Shown: positions 1-12,733 of the stretch, piece after piece
Layout of the letters: each line of letters opens with the position of its first letter
Numbering within the stretch: the stretch's first letter is position 1
Source of the DNA: Gari tellinella
Lineage: Eukaryota; Mollusca; Bivalvia; Cardiida; Psammobiidae
Direction of reading: 5' to 3'
Assembly (NCBI GenBank): GCA_922989275.2
Contig: OV277861.1
Span: forward strand, 25,698,479 to 25,762,478
Length of the DNA: 64,000 nt
Translations under genes and position numbers: made by a program
Notes under the pieces: model-generated
Told to the model about the DNA's origin: nothing
Databases searched by the model: none
The model's input: only the letters and a program-made list of their open reading frames with translations

Positions 1-1452
1 AATTTATAAGTACAGTTTGGGTCATAGAAAACTCCAGAAATACCTACCCCCAACCCCTCAACCCACCCACACACACACTCCCACCCCTCCCTTGCAACTT
101 ATGTGTGGCCCTTTTTAACTTGGTATATGTTTCAGTTTTGACTGATAAGGGGTCTTGTACACCAAATCCCATAACTTTGGATTGAATTTTCACTGAATTA
201 TGAGTTACTCCACTTTTTAGATTTATATCTTTTCATGCAGATTCTTTTCTCAAAAACAATACAAGGTATTGTTTTAAAACTTTGTCTATTTGTGGTATTA
301 ACTTGTAAAACTATCTGAATCACGGTGAATAAACGTACACAGGATATAGACACCGAAGTGATTAGGAATTGAAAGTGAAAGTAGCGAGGTGAGTACTTTT
401 ATTACGTTTATCTCTAAAATCTTCTTACAAATAAAGTAAACATGAATTGCAAGATAGTCTGTAGACATATGTGACCACACTGATGCCAGGAATATAAATA
501 AATTCACCTGGAAGACTGAATAAAAAGGCTTTAATCACTGGCCATAGTCGCATCTTCGTCAACATTTGTCATTATTTTCGCTGTTTATACACGTTATACA
601 AAAAAGTGAATCGACACATCTGTTTATTTTTTCATTTAAATGTAACTATGCAAAAGCTGCTAAAAAATCGACCAACAATAGCTAAGATATACCATGTCAA
701 ACCGACCGCCAACTGTACTGGGGATAGTGTCCAACGGTTATTTATTGTACTGGGGATAGTGGAATACTGTACGGGGGATAGCCTCACGAAAACTTATTGT
801 TTTGTGTCGTAAAATGGTATTATGGTACATTGCGTTTGATTTTTATGGCAAACTACATGCTGTTACGTTTGCACATACAAAATAATGGATAATCTTCATT
901 TTTCTAGGAAGTTAAGTCCAAAGCCACTAAATTTATTACATATCATTTTCCCTTCTTACGCTTTTATGCGATGGTAGTAGTTTGTGGTGAAATACATGTC
1001 GAATGTATTTAACAGAGTAAACTGTAAATTATCAAAGCATTCTTGAAAGAATCACTGCTCTTTGGACTCTGCTATTTTGTAGTTACTCCTATACCAACAA
1101 TGCGCAACCCTTCACACAACACTGGTTTTCAAGGTAAAAACATACAATGTGTTCATCTATATATGTATGAGCCAAAATTAGACTTTACCTTTGCGACCAG
1201 TGCATATCCGGAGCAGCCTGCACATCCGCATTTTGATCAGGATCTGTACCGTTCTCTTTTAAGTTTCTAGATATCGCCATACTACTTCTATTACAATAAA
1301 AACAGCCATTATTAAGCATTGACAATGCACAGTTTTCTTAGTACTTGCACTTGCCGAAAGGATTACAAGGAGTGTTGCCAACGATTTTCTTTTCTGATAC
1401 CGGTTTCATTGAACATTGTTGTCAATTAATCTTTGGTTGATGCTGCTTCAAT

Positions 1453-1456
1453 GTAT

Positions 1457-1487
<31 letters not shown>
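1453..1487. repeat. (TG)n microsatellite followed by a 17-G run
   Basis: Alternating TG runs into 17 consecutive G (1471-1487), followed by unremarkable AT-rich sequence. Confidence 0.95.
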
Positions 1488-2871
1488 TGTATCGGTCTAC
1501 CTGTATTGCTAGCACATAAGGCTCTGCAATATTTTACAAAACAATGTTGTTGCCTATATATGCGATAAAACCAAAAATCTTTTCTAAACTACTAGTCCAT
1601 TTGCATCAAAATTTACTGTCAGTTATCCTTGGGTAATTTCTTCGTCTATTTTTATAACAAGTCTGATTAGGCTCCACAATGTTTTAAATAGAGATACTTT
1701 TGAGAGAAAAATTAAGATCTTCAAGCTCCGAAACTACAGTTCGAGTAGAAACATATACCGTATAGCTGGTAGTTTCTACGGAGTAGAAATTTCTGTCATT
1801 CTGCGGTTTAATCATCGGATCGCTGAAAAAGAAATCGGCAAAATAAAATGTCCATACTAATTTATCACGTACAATAATTGATAATCCTTCAGTACGCTAA
1901 GACACCATTATAATAACAACAGACAATACCCACGCGGCAACTTAGACCATTAAAATTGTGTTTGGTTTTTAGTTTTTATCAAAATTCCTTATATTAGACA
2001 CTGGAAACCCACTAACAAATCGTGTTTAAAATTTACCGATATTTACAACGACAAAGTAAATTTTGAGCGAATGAGTCCAAGGTACTCCGAGTACAACAAA
2101 AGCGGGTATGTATGATTATAAGTAATAACAGTCCAAGCTGTTTGCTATATAATATATATACTGTTAGTGCTGCCGGGTAAGGTCGTGAAAGGTATGATCT
2201 GTCATATATACTCGTATTTTTTGTGATAATTACTGATGTAATTCAATTCAATTCAATATAATCATTTATTGCCTAAAACATACATCAGCATGTTTAGAGC
2301 AAGATCAAATATGTACACACAAGCAAAACATGAATTTACAGACAAGCTATAGAGTCGTGAACGGTTATTTATGGTTTTCAGACGTGTTTTAAATATACAA
2401 TGAATTTATTTGTAAGCTTTCGTCGTGTATCTGTATTCAAAAGTCAGGCATTGCTATCGAGATGTATAGTAATAGCAGACTTTGGGATCCGATCAGCACT
2501 TTTTTCTTTTAATTATATCACATTTACTTATTCAGAATGTTTAACATTATTCTTTTGACTCGTACCCGTTGGCAGGTACTATATACATGATAAATGAATC
2601 CATGAATAAATGAACGAGTGTTACCCAATCAAAACAGCCCATGTTGCTCGCTTTGGCCGTGCGGGTGTAAAAAAGTCACATGGTATTCATTGAAAACCGT
2701 GTGTGTGTGTGTACACAACTACAGGCTATAATGTGAAAATTACCACGGATTGTTTTGTTAATAAATATAAAGTTAAAGCAAGGAATATTGCCACCGTTGC
2801 TGTTTTGATTGCATTACGCTATTCGCTTAGTAAGTAACTATATCTAGTACATATACGGTAACATTATATAG

Positions 2872-3061
2872 TTAAACCCATTACCCAATAAGTACGCCTT
2901 TTTACGCCTTGGGTTTATTCCTTCATTGTAGAAAATAGGACAACTTTATACAGTCATGAATATGCCTCATAAGAAATATTTGATAGATCCTAGCATATGA
3001 TAGCCGAAAGCACGTTGAAAGTAAAGCAGCATGTGCCTATGGCTATGGGGTAATAGGTTAA
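2872..3061. mobile_element. Family D TTAA element, degraded copy
   Basis: Both termini (TTAAACCCATTACCCAAT-like left, GGGGTAATAGGTTAA right) and the flanking arms match family D, but most of the central hairpin has been lost. It lies inside the long-inverted-repeat element. Confidence 0.7.
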
Positions 3062-3267
3062 ATAGGTCTCACTCCGCATTACCAGGCGTCTCCAAACCGT
3101 TTGATTGTAGATAATTTGGTATCCATGATACTCAATTATCCACAATCAGACTGTTCAAATTTGTGATATAAATGTATATCATTATAAAGTTACAAACTCT
3201 GTAAATTTGCGAAATATATATATTTAGACAAATTTATTATTTTCAGTTTAGAGGATTCTATTTTTAG

Positions 3268-4436
3268 CTCTTGTGACCTATATATGCAACAGACTGGAAC
3301 CATTTGAACAAAATAGGTAAAGGAGATCTAGAATTGTCACCATGCCGAATATCAAAGCTGTGGCCATATTAGTTTTAGAGGAAAAGACGTTTGAAAATTG
3401 CACTATATAACTCTTTGTAATACTGTGACCCCCGGGGCGGGGCCAATTTTGACCCTAGGGGCATAATTTGAATAAACCTGATAGAGGACCTGTAGATGAT
3501 GCTATGTGCTTAATATCTAAGCTCTGGCCCTTGTAGTTTTTTACGAGAAGATTTTTTAAGTTTGTATAGAACAAATCTTTTTTAGCTTATGTGACCTAGA
3601 TATGCAACAGACCGGAACCATTTGAACAAAATAAGTAAAGGACATTCAGAAGTGTGACCATACCGAAAATCAAAGTTCTGGCCATATTAGTGTCAGAGAA
3701 GAAGGCGTTTGAAATTTTCACTATATAACTCGATGTAAAACTGTGACCCTGGGGCGGGGCCAAATTTGACCCCAGGGGCATAATTTGAACAAACTTGATA
3801 GAGGACCTGTAGAAGATGCTATGTGCCAAACATTTAAGCTCTTGCCCTTGTAGTTTTTGACAAGAAGAATTTTTTAAGTTTTCATTGAAAACAATCTATT
3901 TTTAGCTCCTGCGACCTAGATATGAACCGACCAGAACCATTTGAACAATATTGGTATAGGATATCTAGAAGTGTCACCATGCCAAATATCAAAGCTCTGG
4001 CCATATTAGTTTCAGAAAAGAAGACGTTTGAAAATTTCTCTATATAACTCGATGTAAAACTGTGACCCCCGGGGCGGGGCCAATTTTGACCCCAGAGGCA
4101 TAATTTGCACAAATTTGATAGAAGATCTGTTGATGATGATATGTGCCAAATATCTAAGCTCTGGCCCTTGTAGTTTCAGACAAGAATATTTTTTAAGATT
4201 TCCTTATTTTTTTCACTTTGGTTGCCATTGCAACCAGATTTCTACATTGTTTGTAATTCTTTGAATAAATTTCAAAGAGCTTGACCCAAGGAACATTCCT
4301 GTAAAGTTGGGTTGAAATCTGCCAAGCGGTATAGGAAATGATGTCATTTAAAGCAATTGTTAACGACGACGGACGACGCAAGACGGACACAGGGCCATCC
4401 CAATAGCCCCCTTGAGCCTTAGGCTCAGGTGAGCTA
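3268..4436 (-). repeat. Three ~309-bp tandem units plus an AGCTCACCTGAG-type repeat end
   Basis: Three units, starting near 3268, 3576 and 3881, share landmarks such as CTGTGACCCCCGGGGCGGGG, 'gaccatttgaac' and 'ctctggccc'. After the third comes a run of 'gacggacgacg' and a terminal hairpin GAGCCTTAGGCTCAGGTGAGCTAA. The same terminal hairpin, in the other orientation, opens the repeats at 31.06 and 31.67 kb, so this is one dispersed family. Apparent ORFs on the minus strand here are repeat translations, not genes. Confidence 0.75.
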
Positions 4437-5220
4437 ACAATGCCTTACCTTTTGAGATATTTGATGCCCAACAAAATCCGTCGGGGTTTAATAAAACATA
4501 GAGCAAATTATAACCCCTCAATGATGTTCCTTAACGCCTGTGTACTGTGAGGGACAGCGCCTGAAGTCTAACATTAGCTCGATGTCCCTAACTGTACACA
4601 TCTGGTGGACTATGAAGATGTGTGTATTGTTTATACACGCTGACTATTATTGCAATACTTCGTACTTCTCGAAAAGTGGCCCTAGTTTCATATTTTATAT
4701 TCGTCTATCCTCAGTACAGTAATATTTTTGGAAATGCTATCCCCGGTTAAGTAATATACTATCCCCAGTACAACGTCCTATCGGTTTGACGTCAACTATC
4801 TCAGCTATTGTTGGTCTATTTTTAAGCAGATTTTGCACAATTACTTTGAATCAAAAAATAAATCGAACTGTCGATTCACTTTTTTGTATAACGTGTATAA
4901 ACAGCGAAAATAATGACAAATGTTGACGAAGATGCGACTATGGCCAGTGATTAAAGATTTTTATTCAGTCTTCCAGGTGAATTTATTAATATTCCTGGCA
5001 TCAGTGTGGTCACATATGTCTACAGACTATCTTGCAATTCATGTTTACTTTATTTGTAAGAAAATTTTAGAGATAAACGTAATAAAAGTACTCACCTCGC
5101 TACTTTCACTTTCAATTCCTAATCACTTTCGTGTCTATATCCTGTGTACGTTTATTCACCGTGTGAATGGTAAAGTGAAGGAGTTACAATAGTTTTTCAT
5201 CCACTCCTGATAAACATGTA

Positions 5221-5416
5221 CAGGGCTCCAGATAAGGGGGTATTTTTTTCAAAAACTAAAATCTTTATTTTTGAATTAAACCCTATGGTGTCACTACTCA
5301 TTAGATTCGTCTCGAAGAGACGATTCTAATGAGTAGTAACACCATAGGATTTGATGATGAAATGTATGATAAAATGTTCAATTTGTTCAATTTACTCCCT
5401 CTTATCTGGAGCCCTG
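5221..5416. mobile_element. Family A hairpin MITE, copy 1
   Basis: A ~196-bp near-perfect inverted repeat. Its ends are CAGGGCTCCAGATAAGGG and the complement, and its centre is CTCATTAGA(A/T)TCGTCTCGAAGAGACGA. It can fold over its whole length and has no coding capacity. There are eight copies in this window. Confidence 0.9.
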
Positions 5417-6565
5417 CATGTATAAACTGGTCATGAGAACGATGCCATTGCTTCATTTCAGTTGAGTACCCTGATGTGGTTCTTGCTATTGCTTAGCACT
5501 TTGCTGTCATATCAAACTACTTAGTACCTTCCCTCCAGTTATGAGTGTACACCATTCGACTTAATCAGGACATATTTTCAAAATGGATTCACCTACGGTA
5601 AAATGCTCCTTTATCATTGTCAACACACAACATTTCCTTGAGTCTTAATCATCTTAAGGAACTTCTTTCTTAGGCGAATATGCGTAGACGCCAAGGATGG
5701 CATATAGTTCCAGACAGATCATAGAAATGGCATTAATCTGAAGCTAGCGGACAACAGCCAATGTAAGGATTCCGCACGAAGCATGGTGGGGAATTGTGCA
5801 GCGAAATGGTAAATACTGCTGTATAATCCTTTCAAAGATTTGATTGATTCCGGCAAATTGACCCAGAGGTCCCTGTTCAACAAGAATGTCTTAAAATTTG
5901 TTTCATGAGTTTTCTTCAAACTGAGCTTGACAGAATTGCACAGCACTGGACAAATCACATCATCAGACCTCAGAAATGCTACACAGACCGTCTCTCTCCC
6001 TTTGAAACTTTGAAACTGTTATTGAAATATATCTGTATAAGGTCCACTACCGTGGACAGCATTAGCATTTATACAAATAGAAACACACATATCATTAGGG
6101 AGGTCATTAGTTGGGAATACGCAGATCCATTTGAATTTTTTATAATTTAGAATAAAGCCTAAATAAAAAGTATTTCTTTTGAAAAAACAGATGTTAAACA
6201 AATTGCGTTCCATATATAGTCATATATATCGCCTGACAGTTTAGATCGTGATCAGGTCCTAGGTAACTCGGCCTCTGATCATAGTCTATGCTGCCTCGAA
6301 TTCACTCTTTCAATTTGTTTATTGATTTGTCATAATAATTAACACGAAGTATCGAGGAAAGCATACATGTATCATACCATCGTATGACCAGATCCTCTCA
6401 CGAGTAAGCTAGCTCATGCTGAATAGATGTGATGACTCCATTTATTGGCAATTCTTTCCTCTATTTTTCAGTCCACTTTTTCATGATCCTTGTAGGGGAG
6501 AATACTGTAATGTACACACAAATAACTTATTCTAGCTATTAATATGCAAAGAATCAAACAGGGTA
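5417..6565. other. No gene recognised; may include the LINE 5' region
   Basis: AT-rich sequence with only short random-looking ORFs (for example 5719-5958 on the minus strand), which have no recognisable domain. The right part may be 5' untranslated sequence of the LINE whose first ORF starts at 6566. Confidence 0.5.
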
Positions 6566-7174
6566 TTGGTGGAAAGTAACAAGCGCATAACAGAAAATGT
6601 GTCGTCGCTTAACGATAGGGTTGTCCAGCTTGAGAAAGACCTGAAAACAAGCGAAGAGAAAAGAGAAAATCTTGAGGCACAGTCGCGTAGAGATAATTTA
6701 CGTTTCTATGGAATACGAGAATCTAGAAATGAGTCGTGGGAGGAAACTGAGGAGAAGGTAAAACAGTATATAAGAGATGATTTGCAGATTGAGTCTGAAT
6801 TTAAAGTGGAAAGGGCTCATAGAATTCGTAGTTCAGAGACTCCGCGACCCGTCATTGTAAAATTTTCATTTTTCAAAGAGAAAGACAACGTTCTGAGGAC
6901 TTATAGACAGAAGCGTAGAGATAACGCAGCTAGTAATGATGACGAAGAAGAAGAGGCGGCACAAAACAACGTGTACAGACGAGATATTCACGTGAGCGAA
7001 GATTTCCCCAGTAGAGTAATGCAACAACGTGGCAAGCTTAGAAGGCTTTTACGAAGAGCAATTGATGAAGGGAAGCGGGCGTACTTGAAATATGACAAGC
7101 TAGTTATCGGGCGAGACACGTATTCATACGATGAAGAACGTGATGAGATAGTCAGAGTGGAAAATAAGAAATAG
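6566..7174 (+). CDS. LINE ORF1 protein (L1-like RNA-binding type), intact reading frame
   Basis: A 202-residue frame. Residues ~1-45 are a charged heptad-rich coiled coil. A block with 'RRDNLRFYGIRES' and 'VERAHRIRS' (about residues 45-110) resembles the RRM-like domain of L1-type ORF1 proteins, and the tail is basic. The family's role is to coat LINE RNA. The start is uncertain: the preceding sequence is also open-looking and the coiled coil may be 5' truncated. It lies 30 nt upstream of the ORF2 homology. Unlike ORF2 it has no internal stop. Confidence 0.8.
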   Translation: MVESNKRITENVSSLNDRVVQLEKDLKTSEEKRENLEAQSRRDNLRFYGIRESRNESWEETEEKVKQYIRDDLQIESEFKVERAHRIRSSETPRPVIVKFSFFKEKDNVLRTYRQKRRDNAASNDDEEEEAAQNNVYRRDIHVSEDFPSRVMQQRGKLRRLLRRAIDEGKRAYLKYDKLVIGRDTYSYDEERDEIVRVENKK

Positions 7175-7204
7175 GGCGACGGCCAAAGCTCATTCTCCGA
7201 AGTA

Positions 7205-10200
7205 CAGTCACATCTAAGAACACAAATAAAGTTAGCAAGCTGGAACATCGAAGGTCTCTCTAAACATATAAACGATATTAGCTTCTGTGATTTCATTAAG
7301 AATATGACATAGTAAGTTTCATCGAAACATGGGGTCACACTGAAGATGAATTTAATAACTCATTAGAAGGTTTCGCTGTATTTACTAATGTCAGGAAAAA
7401 ACGGTGTAGATACGGTAGACATTCCGGTGGCGTCAGTGTCTTTGTCAGAAGTTCTTTATACGAACATGGTATAGTGAAGCGGATTGCTAGTGACCTCAAA
7501 GACTGTGTCGTTTTGCTTTTGTGCGGAGAGCAACTTAATTTGAGTAGTGATATTATAATGTTTTTCACTTATGTCTCACTAGAAGGCTCTACAATATATA
7601 ACGAAAGTGACGGTACAAATGGAATTGAGTTGCTTGAGGAAAAGTTGTTACATGTTGTTGCAAAATGCCCCGATTCTGATATATTTATTATGGGTGACCT
7701 CAACGCACGTTGTGGTGAACTGCACGATTTTTCAGTAAATGATGATTTTGACTTTATATTTGATCAAGATACAATTTACGAAAGAGATTCATTCTGCGAG
7801 TCGAGATGTTCAAAAGATATCAAGACACATTCTTTTGGGTTCTCACTACTAGAGTTATGTAAAACATATGGCGTACATATTGTCAATGGTCGGAGTAAAG
7901 ACGATGAACGTGGCGAATTCACTTGCGTTGCTAATAATGGAAACAGTATTGTAGACTACTGTATAGCATCTACAGAACTATTCCCATTAATAAGTTATTT
8001 TGAAGTTGGGGACATTTTCCAATATACTGTACTTTGTCATTTCCGTCTTACTTTCAAACTCATCCAGAAAACGATGAAACTGTTGCAGATTGTTCTTTTA
8101 AAAAGTTTCGATGGAATGATGAGAGACAAACACAGTTTTTGAACTCATTCCGTAATATGTTTACTACCATGTCAATCCGTATATATTGACGATGGTGTAC
8201 AGTTAATTGTAGATGTCTATCATAATGCTGCGTTAAGTATGAAAGTTCGTACTCGTCATCCCGACAGGCTGGTTCAACCAGCCTGGTGGGATGAACAGTG
8301 CGAACAACTGAAAAAGAAAAACTGAGAAAAGTGCGTTTGTACAGACAGGATAGCAATAATATTAATTTGAATGCATACATTGAATGTAAAAATAAATTTA
8401 AAGCAACATGCAGACAAAAACAAGTTAACTTGCAACATCAGAATAAAAAACTTTTGATCGATTCCAGAAACAATACAAATTTGTTTTGGAGAACTGTTAA
8501 AAAGTTTAGATCCAAGAAAAAAGAGGCACATGTCATTAATAATAACCAGCATTTTAATTCATTACTCTATAGCGAGACAGTAGATTCTCTAGAGGACTTT
8601 TCATTTGATACATCAGCAGATACATATGATATCTTTAATGATGCTTTTAGTATTGAAGAATTATTGATAAGTATTAACAGTCTAAAATCAGGTAAATCAA
8701 GTGGCCCAGATGGAATTTTGTCAGAGATTACTAAGAACACAGTAAACGAAATGCAGCCGGTACTACTACATTTATATAATAAGATACTTCAGACAGGTAT
8801 TTATCCAACCATGTGGTCAGCAAGCATAACTTGTCCTTTACATAAGTCGGGTTCGCTGTCCAATCCCAATAACTTTAGAGGAATTTCATTGATTAATGTC
8901 CTACATACAATTTTAGCAGGAATGATGAAAGAACGTCTGGTTAAATGGGCTGAACAAAATTCAAAACTCGATGAAGCGCAAGCTGGTTTCAGAAAAGGAT
9001 ATAGTACTGTCGATAATATATTTACACTTATGTCAACTGTACAGAAATATCTCTCTAAGAAGGGAGGGCGATTTTACTGTGTTTTTGTTGATTTTTCTAA
9101 GGCATTTGACTCGATAGATCATGTAAAACTGTTTAACTCTTTGTTGGTGAAAGGAGTAGGTGGTAAATTTCTTAAGTTGCTTGTTTCAATGTACAAGAAT
9201 ATGTCGACACATATAAGGGTAAACAATAACTCTTACACTGACTGTATTTGTTGTAATATTGGAACTAGACAAGGGTGTAAGTTAAGTACAATAATATTTT
9301 CTCTTTTTATTAATGATATAATGGATGATTTAAAAGAGTCTGGAGCACGAGGAATATAAATATCTGAAGATGGGCAAGAAATTCTGGCAATTTTGTATGC
9401 CGACGATTTAGCAAACGTTAGTGACACTGTAAGAGGCATGCAATCTCAATTGAACACTATATCATCATTTTGTGACACAACTGGAATGAATATCAACTTA
9501 ACTAAAACAAAAATTATAGTCTTTAGAAACGGTGGCATCCTTAGAGGATACGAAAAATGGTTTTACAAGGGAAGCTCATTAGACACTGTTTCTAATTACA
9601 AATACATGGGCTTATTTATTACTTCAAGATTATGTTGGTCATATGCTATGTTTAGCTACTCAAGCCAGAAAAGCAATCATAGCAATGTACCAATTACAAG
9701 GAAATGTTGGTTATTTTGAAAAAGAGGAATTGTTTAAACTATTTGATACCATGGTAAAGCCAGTATTGTTATATGGTTCAGAGATTTGGGGAGTCGAGTT
9801 TTCAAAAACTATCGAAACTGTTCATGATCAATTTTGTAAACACTTTCTGAAACTACCACTACAATCATATAGTAACTTTGCTCGAGGAGAATGTGGTAGA
9901 TACCCACTTTATGTTGATTATCATTGTAGGGCAGTTAAGTATTGGTTTAAGATTTTAAATATGAATGTAAATAGATATCCTTTCCAAAGCTACAAAATGC
10001 TCAAGAGATTAGATGAAGTCGGACGTAGTACATGGGTTACTAAATTGAAAGACTTATTATTCAAATATGGTTTTGGTAATGTTTGGATAAATGAAGGCGT
10101 TGGGGACGTGAGGAATTTTATGTCTGTTTTTAAGCAAAGACTTATTGATTGTTCAAAACAGGAATGGCGAGAACAGATATCAGACTCCAATAAAGCTCGA

Positions 10201-11031
10201 CATTATTGCACTTTATTTATGCTTTTCGGTGGATTACCACGATATAGCAGTGGATGATCACTTGGTAATCCACTGCAGTGGATTATCACCAATCGCTTTT
10301 ATTATGAATTTTCCCCGTAGGGCTCCCCAAGAATCGTAGTCAATCGTGTCTTATCGTTAAATTCCGGCAGTCCGATTTGTCGCGAACTACTCACCGGAAG
10401 AGCACGAATCCAAACTCGGGAGCAACGAAGTCATTCGGATGACGTCAAATTATACCGCCAACTGTCACGCACATGTGTTCGACATAAAACGTGGGGCTCA
10501 ACACGGGATAAATAATGTACGTTCGCTTTCAATTTTTAAACAATTTCGTTTAAAAAGTGGCTTAAAAGCATAAATAAATAGAATAACTGTGTTTGTTCAG
10601 TGTAAGATCGAATTTAATCCATTTCGTGAACATCAGACTGTTATATTTTCACTCGTGGCTTCGCCACTCGTGAAAATATAACGTCTGATGTTCACTCAAT
10701 GGATTAAATTTCGATCTTACACTGAAAAAAACAGTTATCCTCTATTTTATGCCGGAATTGAAAACTGCAAAATATTTGATGTTTGATATACCATTTCGTT
10801 TTAGAATAGCTCTTACTAGATTTAGATGCTCTGCACATAAGTTATTTGTGGAAACTGGCAGGCACTTAAATATCCCTTATGATCTAAGAATTTGTAAATT
10901 ATGCAACATGGGAAAAATTGAAGACGAGTTTCATTTTGTAATGGAATGTACATTATATAATGAATATACCAAGTATTTAGAAATATGCATGTTCCTACAC
11001 ATTACCAGTTCTATAACATATTAAATGCTGA
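7205..11031 (+). pseudogene. LINE ORF2 (endonuclease + reverse transcriptase), decayed
   Basis: The APE-type endonuclease begins at ~7210 ('LASWNIEGLSKH', 'FIETWG', 'GDLNARCG'). Reverse transcriptase follows: 'SGPDGI' (~8703), 'FVDFSKAFDSIDH' (~9084), 'GTRQGCKLS' (~9261) and catalytic 'YADD' (~9396). A C-terminal Cys/His motif 'CKLCNMGKIEDEFHFVMEC' ends the protein near 10950. The frame is broken by shifts near 7305, 8045, 8325 and 9645, by an in-frame TAA at 9357-9359, and by an inserted block at ~10223-10745. It cannot make an active enzyme. The two-ORF type with this C-terminal motif is common in molluscs; I do not assign the clade. Confidence 0.9.
10223..10745. mobile_element. Non-coding insertion inside LINE ORF2 with terminal hairpin
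   Basis: The ORF2 frame stops making sense at 10216 and resumes at 10746. TTTATGC occurs at both borders (10216-10222 and 10746-10752), which suggests a 7-bp target duplication. The right part (~10580-10740) is a long hairpin whose arms read 'cagtgtaagatcgaa' and complement, with loop 'cactcgtggcttcgccactcg'. The left part contains the smaller palindrome 'ccactgcagtgg'. This may be two successive insertions. Confidence 0.7.
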
Positions 11032-11290
11032 AAAAACAACATGTTCAGGTTTGGCAAAATTCATATACTATGCAACCTTTTACGAGACGAAACAATTAGG
11101 CAATGAATTAGCAACATGCACATTTTACTGGTTATATATATACCCGTCATACACATATGTCAATTATGCAAAATTGTACATTTGTTTTTACGCACTGCAT
11201 TTGTATTGGTACTTTGTTTATATGCAGATTTGTGTATTATTGGCCGGAGGCCTACATTACTAAATAAACAATTGTCATTGTCATTATTCA
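11032..11290 (+). mobile_element. 3' end of the LINE
   Basis: AT-rich 3' untranslated sequence after the ORF2 Cys/His motif. It ends in 'ggccggaggcctacattac' followed by AATAAACAATTGTCATTGTC, a short microsatellite-like tail typical of LINE 3' ends. Confidence 0.6.
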
Positions 11291-11363
11291 TTCAAAGATA
11301 TTTAACCATGCGCGGGTCCAAAAATGTTCCGTGGTGGCGTTGCAAATATTATTGGGCTTTGCT

Positions 11364-11450
11364 AGGGCCCGTTTCATAAAGCTTCGTACGAACGTTTTTT
11401 TCGTACGCTTAAGAAGTTCGCAAGTTACGAAGCTTTATGAAACGGGCCCC
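11364..11450. repeat. GGGCCCGTTTCATAAAG short inverted-repeat element
   Basis: A ~87-bp palindrome with ends AGGGCCCGTTTCATAAAGC and complement. The arms continue into 'ttcgtacg'. A related GGGGCCCGTTTTACTAAAC element lies at 57.4 kb. Confidence 0.8.
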
Positions 11451-12362
11451 TGGTGAATAATTACAACGTATTTGATCTCGTGTGACCTACATTCTCAACT
11501 TTGAATGAGGTTTACTCTTTGGACATGCTATGGTAATTGGTGAAGAAGTCTACGTTTCCTAACTGTACGAAATTCCACGTTTTACTTCAATGCGGCAGCT
11601 ATTTTGTCCAATGTGAAACTTTGTTCCCAGCATTGTACCAGAAGATCTTCCATTTTGAATATTTATTTACAAAAATTTGAATATGAGACAGGAAGCAGTT
11701 GGCAGTAAGCAGTTAGAAGTTGGCTGTCGTATATGGAATTCCATAAACACCCGTTCATTGTACGAGGAAAACTTACCTAGAGGCATTGGCTCTATTTTAC
11801 AGTGAATAATACGTTATTCTTTCTCAATAAACGCGTTTTGATGTAACAAGTACGTCAATTGCAGATAGTTTAAGGACATGTCAGATACCGGATAAATCGG
11901 CATCTGAACAGCCTCCAAAGTAACTGCATTTTTGGTGTAAAATATAATTATACTCAATTATTTTCTAATTTTTATTGAAGCTTTTCAGTTTCGTTTAAAC
12001 GGGAAGTACTTCTCCTGAAATGAGCTGTCGCCTATCTTGACTCGTTCAGGAGTGAAATATCAAATTGATAATTTCCAGTTGATTATAGTCCAATTTTGAG
12101 CTGTTTGGGTTGATCTGCTGTAAATGACAACAAGAGCCCAATATCGCTCACCTGAAACGACTTATTTAAAGCCGCATTGTACTTTTGGGAAACCTGCATA
12201 AAACGGTTGCGTGGGATCCCATTAGAACTGCATGGGACGTGATTCTTTCACAAAAAGCGGCTTTACCTAAGAAATTCGCTTTTTATTTATGTTTTTAATT
12301 TATGAGTGTTAACACCCATTAATTTGACCTTGTCAACGGAAAGAAGGACAACTCTGTAAATA
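11451..12362. other. Gene-free stretch with repeat fragments
   Basis: No gene seen. Around 11805-12030 are diverged pieces of the TACAGTG...element whose good copy is at 63.0 kb ('gttattctttctcaataaacgcg' on the left, 'cgtttaaacggga' on the right). At 12127-12160 'acaagagcccaatatcgctcacctga' matches the far end of the AGCTCACC repeat family. Confidence 0.5.
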
Positions 12363-12554
12363 CAGGGCTCCAGATAAGGGGAGTATTTCGAAAACTAAAA
12401 CCTTTATTTCTGCTTTAAAACCAATGGTGTCACTACTCATTAGAATCGTCTTCAAGAGACAATTCTAATGAGTAGTAACATCATATCATTCGGTGCTGAA
12501 ATGAGTGATAAACTGTTGGATTTGTTCAGTTTACTTCGGATTAGCTGGAGCACA
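12363..12554. mobile_element. Family A hairpin MITE, copy 2
   Basis: It has the same ends and centre as the other A copies, with several arm mismatches; the right end is degraded ('ttagctggagcac'). Confidence 0.85.
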
Positions 12555-12669
12555 GGAATGAAGTGGTTAACCCTTATTCTGCTGCACAGACGTCTGCTTT
12601 GAAATTGTCATGTGCAAAATTTGTTTAGTTTAGATTTATTCATATTTTTTATTAAAAGAACCTTAAGAC

Positions 12670-12731
12670 GATTGTCAAACAGTTTGGATCCAGATAAGAC
12701 GCCGAGTTACGCGGCGTCTGTTCGAGATTCC
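12670..12731. repeat. CAAACAG hairpin (type B), right arm damaged
   Basis: 'gtcaaacagtttggatccag' leads into GACGCCGAGTTACGCGGCGTC; the right arm decays after 'tctgttcgagattcc'. Confidence 0.7.
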
Positions 12732-12733
12732 AA

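Larger units (their letters stand above)
321..5163. mobile_element. Long-terminal-inverted-repeat element (~4.8 kb), non-autonomous
   Basis: The first ~470 bases (321 to ~790) reappear in inverted orientation at the right end (~4690 to 5163). The outer ends are CACGGTGAATAAACG and its complement, flanked by the direct repeat TGAAT (316-320 and 5164-5168), which looks like a 5-bp target duplication. Both arms carry short tandem copies of a TACTGGGGATAG motif. I see no transposase; the interior holds a family D copy, a GT/G tract and a tandem array. The superfamily is not assigned. Confidence 0.75.

Noticed and set aside
298..507. ORF shared by 298-507 (-) and 4920-5192 (+) as a conserved protein
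   Set aside because: The similarity comes from the inverted arms of the 4.8-kb element; the frame ends inside the arm and no domain is seen.
3596..4112. Two similar minus-strand ORFs
   Set aside because: They are the same frame of two tandem repeat units, not paralogous genes.
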